Shown: positions 26,385 to 33,644 of the stretch, piece by piece
Position numbering within the stretch: position 1 is the first letter of the stretch
Layout: the number at the start of each line of letters is the position of its first letter
From: Clostridium sp.
Lineage (GTDB): Bacteria; Bacillota; Clostridia; Peptostreptococcales; Peptostreptococcaceae
Assembly: GCA_022782605.1 (NCBI GenBank)
Contig: JALFMW010000090.1
Coordinates: 1 to 33,644 of the forward strand
Reading direction: 5' to 3'
Length of the DNA: 33,644 nucleotides
Position numbers and translations under genes: made by a program
Notes under the pieces: generated by a model
Told to the model about the DNA's origin: nothing
The model's database searches: none
Seen by the model: only the letters and a program-made list of their open reading frames with translations

Positions 26385-27713
26385 ATGGAGGATATAAATA
26401 GAATTCCTCCACATAGTGTGGAATCAGAACAATCAATACTAGGTTCGATTATTCTTGACAAAGATGCAATAATAACTGTTGCAGAAACAATAAATCCAAG
26501 CGATTTTTATAAAGAAGCACATAAAATTATATATGAATCAATGTTAAGTCTTAATAGTAATAATGAGCCTATAGATTTGATAACATTAATAGAGGAATTG
26601 AGAAAAGAAGGACATTTAGATAATATAGGCGGAATAAGTTATCTAACAAGTCTTTCAACAATAGTTCCAACGACATCAAATGTAAAGTATTACGCAAACA
26701 TAGTTAAAGAAAAATCTGTAATGAGACAACTTATTAAAGCCTCTAATGAGATTATAAACTTAGGATATGATGCTTCTACAGATGTTCAGGAAATATTAAA
26801 TAAAGCAGAAAAAAGTATATTTGACATATCTCAAGAAAAATCAGGAGATGATATTCAACCAATAAATGCAGTACTACAAGATACTTTTGATATGATTGAA
26901 AAGTTATGTACTGAGAAAAAAGAAGTAACAGGAATTACAACTGGTTTCAAAGACCTAAATAAAAAAATTAATGGTTTACAAAGAACAGATTTAATTTTAT
27001 TGGCAGCAAGACCTGCTATGGGTAAGACGGCATTTTCATTAAACCTTGTTCAAAATGCAGCACTAAAAGGTGATGCATCTGTGGCAGTGTTTAGTTTAGA
27101 GATGTCTAAAGAGCAGCTAGTTCAACGTATGCTTTCTGCACAATCAAACGTTGAACTAAGTAAAATTAAAACAGGTACACTTGGAGAGTCTGATTGGCCA
27201 AGAATAATAGATGGTATGGCAGTACTTTCTGAAGCTAAAATTTTTATAGATGATACTCCAGGTATAAAAATATCAGAAATTAGATCAAAATGCAGAAGAT
27301 TAAAAATGGAAAAAGGATTAGATTTGATTCTGATAGATTACCTTCAATTAATGGAAGGTGAAGGTAAAAATGAAAATAGACAACAGGAAATAGCTAAGAT
27401 TTCAAGATCATTGAAAATACTAGCTAAAGAGCTTGATTGTCCTGTTGTTGCTCTGTCTCAGTTATCTCGTTCTCCAGAACTTAGAAAAGACCATAGACCA
27501 ATATTATCAGATTTAAGAGAATCAGGTTCTATAGAGCAGGATGCTGATATTGTAATGTTCTTATATAGAGACGAATATTATCATGATGACTCAGAAAAAA
27601 AGAATATTGGTGAAGTTATAGTGGCAAAAAATAGACATGGTGAAACAGGTAATGTAGAGTTAGTTTGGTTTGGACAAGTTCAAAAATTTGCCGACAAAGT
27701 TAGAGAAGTATAA
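26385..27713 (+). CDS. dnaB: Replicative DNA helicase (DnaB family)
   Basis: Hexameric fork helicase of 442 residues (called DnaC in B. subtilis). The N-terminal domain starts MEDINRIPPHSVESEQSILG. The RecA-like motor has Walker A AARPAMGKTAFS, Walker B LILIDYLQLM, and LSRSPELRKDHRPILSDLRE with the arginine finger region. The frame is open from GTG 26376, but ATG 26385 fits the family start and has AGAGGTG upstream. It ends a run from the MazG-like gene. Its loader is encoded about 2 kb downstream on the other strand. Confidence 0.97.
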   Translation: MEDINRIPPHSVESEQSILGSIILDKDAIITVAETINPSDFYKEAHKIIYESMLSLNSNNEPIDLITLIEELRKEGHLDNIGGISYLTSLSTIVPTTSNVKYYANIVKEKSVMRQLIKASNEIINLGYDASTDVQEILNKAEKSIFDISQEKSGDDIQPINAVLQDTFDMIEKLCTEKKEVTGITTGFKDLNKKINGLQRTDLILLAARPAMGKTAFSLNLVQNAALKGDASVAVFSLEMSKEQLVQRMLSAQSNVELSKIKTGTLGESDWPRIIDGMAVLSEAKIFIDDTPGIKISEIRSKCRRLKMEKGLDLILIDYLQLMEGEGKNENRQQEIAKISRSLKILAKELDCPVVALSQLSRSPELRKDHRPILSDLRESGSIEQDADIVMFLYRDEYYHDDSEKKNIGEVIVAKNRHGETGNVELVWFGQVQKFADKVREV

Positions 27714-27715
27714 AC

Positions 27716-27767
27716 AAATATCCACAGAACAACCTTTCTATAACAAAGAAAATTGTGGATATTTTTA
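27716..27767 (+). terminator. Long-loop hairpin after dnaB
   Basis: AAATATCCACA (27716-27726) pairs with TGTGGATATTT (27754-27764), followed by TT. The loop is 27 nt. Both arms are near-perfect DnaA boxes, so it may be a terminator, a DnaA site, or both. Confidence 0.5.
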
Positions 27768-27813
27768 CAAAAATAGTATTAAATATAGCAGATATCATAA
27801 AAAAATATACACA

Positions 27814-27838
27814 ATATCCACAATGTATATGTGGATAA
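27814..27838. promoter_or_regulatory. Inverted pair of DnaA boxes
   Basis: ATATCCACA (27814-27822, one mismatch) faces TGTGGATAA (27830-27838, perfect) around a 7-nt spacer. ACAC and GTGT flank them and extend the symmetry. Two further box-like copies lie at 27718 and 27754, and ATGTCCACA lies at 27922. Confidence 0.5.
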
Positions 27839-27875
27839 ATGTGTATAACTATAAATATGTGTATAAAATTTAAAG

Positions 27876-27918
27876 TAAGAGTTGTTTATAAGATTTTATA
27901 TCTTTTAAACAACTCTTA
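27876..27918 (+). other. 12-bp hairpin before the 101-residue gene
   Basis: TAAGAGTTGTTT (27876-27887) pairs perfectly with AAACAACTCTTA (27907-27918) over 19 nt. No T-run follows. It may be a leader structure of the next gene, whose start is 39 nt on. Confidence 0.5.
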
Positions 27919-27956
27919 ATTATGTCCACAAATATATAGATATGGAGGATAATAAA

Positions 27957-28262
27957 ATGAAAGTAGAAATATTTTTTGTATATCCAATAATGGGAATTGT
28001 TAATAAAGAAAGTAATTTGTTTAGAATTGTAGATAATGATCTAAAAGAGAGTTTGGTAGTTTATTTGATGGAGGAAAAAAATCAATATAATATTTATCTG
28101 ATGAATACAATGACTGGAAGCATGAATAAGATTTTCACAGCAAAAGATTTAGAGGAAGTTGATAAATTTAATAACATATTTATAAAAAATAAAGAGCATA
28201 TTATTAAAAGGAAAGACCTAGAGAACATGGAAAGATACATATTAAAAGTAAGAACTGTTTAA
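27957..28262 (+). CDS. Hypothetical protein, 101 residues
   Basis: I do not recognise this protein. It begins MKVEIFFVYPIMGIVNKESN and is predicted soluble, alternating short beta-like stretches (NQYNIYLMNTMTG, KVEIFFVYPIMG) with charged helices (KDLEEVDKFNNIFIKNKEHI). There are no cysteines or known motifs. An ATG at 27942 is in frame but overlaps GGAGG (27944-27948), which serves ATG 27957 at eight bases, so the shorter form is chosen. It stands alone between the DnaA-box stretch after dnaB and the purA promoter. The good ribosome site and normal codon use support a real gene. Confidence 0.72.
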   Translation: MKVEIFFVYPIMGIVNKESNLFRIVDNDLKESLVVYLMEEKNQYNIYLMNTMTGSMNKIFTAKDLEEVDKFNNIFIKNKEHIIKRKDLENMERYILKVRTV

Positions 28263-28267
28263 AAAAG

Positions 28268-28296
28268 TTGAAACTGAAACGAATATTTGATAAAAT
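28268..28296 (+). promoter_or_regulatory. Promoter for purA with a possible PurR-like box
   Basis: TTGAAA (28268-28273), 17-nt spacer, TAAAAT (28291-28296). Just after it, 28306-28318 read on the minus strand is ATTTTCGAACACT, close to the Bacillus PurBox (AWWWCCGAACWWT). PurR control is only a suggestion. Confidence 0.6.
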
Positions 28297-28372
28297 GTAT
28301 ACGTAAGTGTTCGAAAATGAAAATAAATTATGTACTTATATAAGTAGTATATAGATAATAGAGGTGAAATAG

Positions 28373-29662
<1,290 letters not shown>

Positions 29663-29678
29663 AAAACATTTTAATAAA

Positions 29679-29694
29679 TGTTTCACATAGAACA
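29679..29694. other. Degenerate parS-like site after purA
   Basis: TGTTTCACATAGAACA matches the parS consensus at 13 of 16 positions; the left half TGTTTCAC is perfect, the right half is poor. It lies between the purA stop and the convergent terminator. Confidence 0.35.
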
Positions 29695-29728
29695 AAAGGA
29701 GAAAACTATTACCAGTTTTCTCCTTTTT
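29694..29728. terminator. Bidirectional terminator between purA and the loader gene
   Basis: AAAAGGAGAAAACT (29694-29707) pairs perfectly with AGTTTTCTCCTTTT (29714-29727). A- and T-rich ends allow use from both sides. The loader gene's stop lies in the hairpin. Confidence 0.85.
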
Positions 29729-30725
29729 GAATTTTATCAATTTTATTTTGCCATCTTAAATCAGATCCAATAAATTTAATCATTTTAAAGTTGTCAAAAA
29801 TACGTGAGAATATTCTTTGAGAATAAAGCTCTCCCAATTGAGTTGGATTAAGATTAGTTGAAATAATAGTTTTTTTACCATTTAATAAACGAGTATTTAA
29901 AATAATAAATAATTCACTTAGTGTAAATGAATTAGTAAGCTCTGTTCCTAAATCATCAATTATTAAAAGATCACACTCAAATAAATTCTCATAATCATCT
30001 CTTGATAAATAATTATCAGAGTTTCTAAATTTATATTCTTCTATTATTTCAAACATTTTAAAAGCTGTTTGATAGATTACTAAATAACCTTTATCAAGAA
30101 GTTCTTTAGCAATGTAACTAGACATAAATGTTTTACCAAGTCCTGTATCACCATAAAATAATAAGTTTTTACCATTATCTTGGTCAAAATCATAAATGAA
30201 TTCATCGCAGTCAGACAATATTAATTGAATATTTTGTCTTGGCGAAATCTCCTCATGTGGATCAATTTTATCAGAAAAAATGCTAGCATCAAATGTACAT
30301 TGATTTTGTTTTTCAAGCATTCTCGATAAGTTAGACATTTTATAAGATTCATTTATAATAGCTTGCTTTAAACAATTGCACTTCTTTCCGTTTGGAAGAA
30401 AACCTCTGTCTTTACATAGATTACATTCATATTGAATTTCAAGATAGCCATCTGGAACATTCCATTTATTAAGTAAATCTTGTTTCTTATTAGTTAAAGC
30501 TTGAATTTTTTCTTTTGCTTCCAGCGAAAGAGCTTCTTTATTTGAAGGATTTTTTAGCACAAGTTTCATCATTTCTAATCCAACTTTATTAATTTCATCT
30601 TCAATTTCCTTTACTTGTGGAATTTGCTTATAAACATCATTTTTTCTTTGTTCCAAAAGCTTTTCAGCTTTGTCTCTTTTTCTTTCATAAGATATAAGTA
30701 TATCTCTTAGAGTTGATTCCTTCAT
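29709..30725 (-). CDS. Replicative helicase loader (DnaI/DnaC-like AAA+ ATPase)
   Basis: A 338-residue loader. The N-terminal half is coiled coil (about 10-85) and then a zinc-binding cluster ECNLCKDRGFLPNGKKCNCLK at about 98-118. The AAA+ domain has Walker A FYGDTGLGKTFMSSYIA near 190-206 and Walker B LLIIDDLGTE, with the arginine-finger segment GELYSQRIFSRI. Family: IstB/DnaC/DnaI; the C. difficile homologue loads the DnaB helicase. It follows the DnaD-like gene by 15 nt and is convergent with purA. ATG 30725 has AGGTGG upstream. Confidence 0.92.
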   Translation of the reverse strand: MKESTLRDILISYERKRDKAEKLLEQRKNDVYKQIPQVKEIEDEINKVGLEMMKLVLKNPSNKEALSLEAKEKIQALTNKKQDLLNKWNVPDGYLEIQYECNLCKDRGFLPNGKKCNCLKQAIINESYKMSNLSRMLEKQNQCTFDASIFSDKIDPHEEISPRQNIQLILSDCDEFIYDFDQDNGKNLLFYGDTGLGKTFMSSYIAKELLDKGYLVIYQTAFKMFEIIEEYKFRNSDNYLSRDDYENLFECDLLIIDDLGTELTNSFTLSELFIILNTRLLNGKKTIISTNLNPTQLGELYSQRIFSRIFDNFKMIKFIGSDLRWQNKIDKIQKGENW

Positions 30726-30740
30726 TTAACCACCTGCCTA

Positions 30741-31799
30741 CTAAAATTTTCCCTTTTGACTTTCTCTAAGGAGTTTCTCAAGTTCATCAGGACTGTAGTT
30801 TCTAAATGTCTCATTGATATTATGGAATCTTGTTTTAACTTTAGGGGTAGAGTTATTATTACTAGGAGCAGTTTTTCCTTGTTGTTTCTTTTGATTAAAC
30901 TCTTCTTCTAATTTTGCAACGTCATCTAAAGTTTTAACATTATTCTTTTTATATCTTTCGATTATACCATTAATATAAGATATAGATGGATTAGTTGTGT
31001 TTTTAGATTTGCTACAAGCTTCTAATATAACTTCTATATCCATATTATACTTATCAATCCATGTATCCATAATTCTTTTTTCTTCAGTACCAGGATTTCT
31101 GTTGAAACCTAATGATTTGAAAATAAGCTTATGAATATCATAACGTTTCTTATCTTCGATTATATTTTTTTCAATATCATCTATAGTATAAAGACCTAAA
31201 TCATACCAATTTCTAAGTATTCCTTCAATATAATTGAGATTTTTAGCTACCCCGTTGTTTTTACGCTTTGAAGTTTCATAAGCATAAACAATAACATCAG
31301 GAGTAAGATTAAATTTTTCTCTTATATCTAGAATTCTTAATTTTTCAGATGGATCAAGAAATCTTCCAATTATACGATTTATACTATTAAACATTTTAGT
31401 TATGCTTGGATTTTCACCAGCAGAAACTATTCTATTACTATTAGACTTTATAGAAGGTGTATTAACTTGTAAGTTTTCAACATATAACCTTTTTAAATCT
31501 AAGAATTCAATGGAATAATCAAAATCATCTGGGCTGTCATTCTTATGCATTTTTATTATATTTTGCTTTTCCCAGAATTTCCATGCATTTATAACATCTG
31601 ATAAAGGTACTTCTAAAATTCTAGAAATAGAATTATTATCAAATTTAGGATCAGGTACAGGAGAACACGCTTGTCTATATGCTAAAAGATAAACCTTAGT
31701 GTATAATCCGTCACCCATAGGCATATATATATCTATGAAGATGTTTGGAATGGTTGTCTCTCCAAAATCTATATCATTTTCTTCTTTATAAAAAAACAT
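30741..31799 (-). CDS. DnaD-domain primosome protein
   Basis: A 352-residue protein with an N-terminal winged-helix part (about 20-85, FIDIYMPMGDGLYTKVYLLAYRQA, VPLSDVINAWKFWEKQNII) and two DnaD/DnaB-2 (DDBH2) modules marked by NYIEGILRNWYDLG (about 186-199) and SYINGIIERYKK (about 270-281). This architecture is that of Bacillus DnaB/DnaD, which remodel origin DNA and help deliver the helicase. It precedes the helicase loader gene, so the pair is a loading module. ATG 31799 follows GAGGTG. The C-terminal tail is low-complexity (KQQGKTAPSNNNST). Confidence 0.87.
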   Translation of the reverse strand: MFFYKEENDIDFGETTIPNIFIDIYMPMGDGLYTKVYLLAYRQACSPVPDPKFDNNSISRILEVPLSDVINAWKFWEKQNIIKMHKNDSPDDFDYSIEFLDLKRLYVENLQVNTPSIKSNSNRIVSAGENPSITKMFNSINRIIGRFLDPSEKLRILDIREKFNLTPDVIVYAYETSKRKNNGVAKNLNYIEGILRNWYDLGLYTIDDIEKNIIEDKKRYDIHKLIFKSLGFNRNPGTEEKRIMDTWIDKYNMDIEVILEACSKSKNTTNPSISYINGIIERYKKNNVKTLDDVAKLEEEFNQKKQQGKTAPSNNNSTPKVKTRFHNINETFRNYSPDELEKLLRESQKGKF

Positions 31800-31892
31800 A
31801 TAATCACCTCAGCTTCAATTATATCATAAAAGCTATTACAAATTTATATTGGAAGTTTTAAAAAAAAATATTCATAGAAAGGGAGGTATAAA

Positions 31893-33362
31893 TTGGTTAT
31901 AAAATTTGATAAAAAGAGAAGAAGATTGTTTGTCATAATTGTTGCACTTCTAATAATTATAGGTGGTAGCGTTCGCACATTTGTACTTACTAATCAAAGG
32001 GAGACTTTTACACTTCAAGATGAACAAAATAGAAATCAATATACTGTTGATGTAATATATGATGATGAAACTAATCGTATTTTATGCAATCAAAGCTTAG
32101 TTTATATAAATAATACGAAAACAACACTAGATAAAGTTTATTTACATATTTACCCCAATGCCTTTTGCGATAAAAAATCTATACCATTTGAGGAATCCGA
32201 AATGGAGAGGGCCTATCCAAATGGTTTTAATGAAGGATATATAGATATAAAAAATGTATTAAATAACAATAATAAAATGAAGTATGAAATTATAGGAGAT
32301 AAGAATGATATATTAGAAGTTAAATTGGATAAATTACTAAAAGAAGGTGAATCTATAAAAATAGATTTGAAGTATAATGTTAAGTTGCCAAATTGTCTTG
32401 GAAGATTTGGATATGGAGAAAATACAGTGAATGTAACAAACTGGTTTCCAATAGCTTGTGTATATGATGATAAGGGATGGAATCTAAAAAGCTATGAAGC
32501 AGTAGGAGATCCTTTTTACAGTGATACTAGTAATTTTGAAGTAAGATTACTTGCACCGTCTAAATATAAATTGGCTACCACAGGAGAAATTGTAGAACAG
32601 AAAACAGATACAGAGAAAACATTGTACACTATAGATGCTAAATTGGTTAGAGACTTTGCATTCATATTAAGTGATAAATTCACTATTAATAAAACAAAAT
32701 ATAAAGATGTGCTTATTAATACATATAATTTGAATGAAAATATGAGTCAAGAGGCTGTAGATGTGGCCAAGTCTTCAATAGATATATTTAGTAACTTATT
32801 TGGTGATTATCCTTATAATACATACTCAGTAGTAGCAAGTGACTTTTTTATTGGTGGAATGGAATATCCAATGTTAGTTATGATAGACGAAAGTTTATAT
32901 AATAATGAAAATAAATTTTTATTAGAATATGTAATAGCTCATGAAACTGCTCATCAATGGTGGTATAGTGTTGTGGGGAATGATGAAATAAGTGAACCTT
33001 GGTTAGATGAAGCACTTACAGAATATTCAACAGTTCTTTATTTTGAACAAAAATATGGAAAAGAAACAGGAGATAAACTTATAAAAACTATGGAAGTTCA
33101 GACACGAAATTATAAAACAAATGACATATTCAAAGCAACAACAGATTATAAGGATTCTTCAGAATATAGTCTTAGTGTTTACACAAAAGGTGCAGTAGTT
33201 TTTAGTAAAATAAGAAATGAAGTTGGGGATGAAGTATTTTTTAATACTTTAAGAGAGTACTATAATACATATAAATTTAAAAATGTAAATGGACCTCAAT
33301 TTGTTGAGTTATGGAAAAGTAAAGGTGTGGATATTGAAAAAATTATAAATAATTATAAATAA
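31893..33362 (+). CDS. Membrane-anchored M1 family zinc metallopeptidase
   Basis: A 489-residue peptidase. One N-terminal membrane helix (about 11-28, LFVIIVALLIIIGGSV) anchors it, with the rest outside. An aminopeptidase-N-like beta domain follows, then GGMEYPMLV (the GAMEN-type substrate loop) and the zinc motif HETAHQWW, with the second Glu 18 residues later in LDEALTEYS, all three ligands present. It lacks the C-terminal helical domain of large M1 enzymes, so it is a short clostridial form. The TTG start at 31893 follows GGGAGG by seven bases. It is divergent from the DnaD-like gene; the substrate is unknown. Confidence 0.9.
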   Translation: MVIKFDKKRRRLFVIIVALLIIIGGSVRTFVLTNQRETFTLQDEQNRNQYTVDVIYDDETNRILCNQSLVYINNTKTTLDKVYLHIYPNAFCDKKSIPFEESEMERAYPNGFNEGYIDIKNVLNNNNKMKYEIIGDKNDILEVKLDKLLKEGESIKIDLKYNVKLPNCLGRFGYGENTVNVTNWFPIACVYDDKGWNLKSYEAVGDPFYSDTSNFEVRLLAPSKYKLATTGEIVEQKTDTEKTLYTIDAKLVRDFAFILSDKFTINKTKYKDVLINTYNLNENMSQEAVDVAKSSIDIFSNLFGDYPYNTYSVVASDFFIGGMEYPMLVMIDESLYNNENKFLLEYVIAHETAHQWWYSVVGNDEISEPWLDEALTEYSTVLYFEQKYGKETGDKLIKTMEVQTRNYKTNDIFKATTDYKDSSEYSLSVYTKGAVVFSKIRNEVGDEVFFNTLREYYNTYKFKNVNGPQFVELWKSKGVDIEKIINNYK

Positions 33363-33369
33363 AATTTTG

Positions 33370-33407
33370 ATAGAGCATTGAAAATTAATTTAATGCTCTA
33401 TTTTTTT
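33370..33407 (+). terminator. Terminator after the M1 peptidase gene
   Basis: ATAGAGCATT (33370-33379) pairs perfectly with AATGCTCTAT (33392-33401), then seven T. Confidence 0.85.
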
Positions 33408-33449
33408 GGTATAATATAATTTATGATAAAAAGAGAAAAGAGGTAGGCC

Positions 33450-33644
33450 ATGTTAAAATATTGTTCTATAGGAAGCGGAAGTAGTGGAAATTGTCATTTT
33501 GTAAGTTATAAAGATACAAATATATTAATAGATGCAGGCCTTAGTGGTAAAAGAATAATTACTGGCTTAGAGGAAATTAATGCAGATATTGAAAAAATTA
33601 AAGGAATATTTATAACACATGAACATTCTGACCATATAAAAGGG
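33450..33644 (+). CDS. Metallo-beta-lactamase-fold hydrolase, YycJ/WalJ-like (partial)
   Basis: The first 65 codons of a protein cut by the window edge. It starts MLKYCSIGSGSSGNCHFVSY, typical of YycJ (WalJ), and reaches the metal-binding HxHxDH motif in ITHEHSDHIKG. Family members are nucleases or hydrolases; WalJ is linked to replication and cell-wall coordination in Firmicutes. ATG 33450 has AGAGGTAGG upstream. Confidence 0.85.
   Translation, partial: MLKYCSIGSGSSGNCHFVSYKDTNILIDAGLSGKRIITGLEEINADIEKIKGIFITHEHSDHIKG

Noticed and set aside
27670-27873. 67-codon plus-strand frame overlapping the end of dnaB
   Set aside because: It starts inside dnaB without a ribosome site and crosses the hairpins after it; composition is that of non-coding AT-rich DNA.

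Overview
This window is the replication-origin region of an AT-rich, low-GC Gram-positive chromosome. Gene order and protein sequences (dnaA/dnaN/rlbA/recF/gyrB, rpmH-rnpA-yidD-yidC-jag, mnmE-mnmG-rsmG, noc-soj-spo0J, rpsF-ssb-rpsR, gdpP-rplI-dnaB, and a DnaI-like loader beside a DnaD-like protein) fit a clostridium. The closest fit is probably Peptostreptococcaceae (Clostridioides/Romboutsia/Terrisporobacter type). I cannot name the species.

Left edge (1-1790, minus strand). gyrA is cut after codon 80 (HPHG), just before the quinolone-resistance-determining region. It runs into a group I intron that carries a LAGLIDADG homing endonuclease. The intron's 3' end does not lead back into gyrA. 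It leads into a 123-codon, in-phase exon of a phage tail tape measure gene, and that exon ends at the canonical P1 helix of what looks like a second group I intron. No gyrA exon 2 is present. Either two copies of one intron (in gyrA and in a prophage) were joined by an assembler, or the chromosome is truly rearranged there.

1807-7809 (minus strand): gyrB, recF, rlbA, dnaN and dnaA, transcribed away from the origin. The origin is bipartite. The dnaA-dnaN gap (6247-6489) holds two perfect DnaA boxes next to a run of TAG trinucleotides (DnaA-trio) and an AT-rich tract, so it is the likely unwinding site. The dnaA-rpmH gap (7810-8456) holds about eight further perfect or one-mismatch boxes.

8457-14891 (plus strand): ribosomal protein L34, RNase P protein, YidD, the YidC insertase, the RNA-binding protein Jag/KhpB, and the tRNA/rRNA modification genes mnmE, mnmG and rsmG. 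A near-consensus parS site lies between mnmE and mnmG. 15042-17523: Noc-like ParB, Soj (ParA) and Spo0J (ParB), the chromosome segregation module. 17787-21006: an HTH-TPR regulator, a DUF951 protein and a PLP aminotransferase. 21387-22405: rpsF-ssb-rpsR with a likely S6:S18 leader. 22633-27713: MazG-like protein, YybS-like membrane protein, c-di-AMP phosphodiesterase GdpP, L9 and replicative helicase DnaB. The stretch after dnaB holds DnaA-box sequences arranged as inverted pairs, then an unrecognised 101-residue protein, then purA.

29709-31799 (minus strand): helicase loader and DnaD-like primosome protein, convergent with purA. 31893 to the end (plus strand): a membrane-anchored M1 peptidase and the start of a YycJ/WalJ-type metallo-beta-lactamase-fold protein, cut by the window edge. 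Apart from the left edge, the window is conserved core chromosome. The intron/phage junction is the real anomaly.
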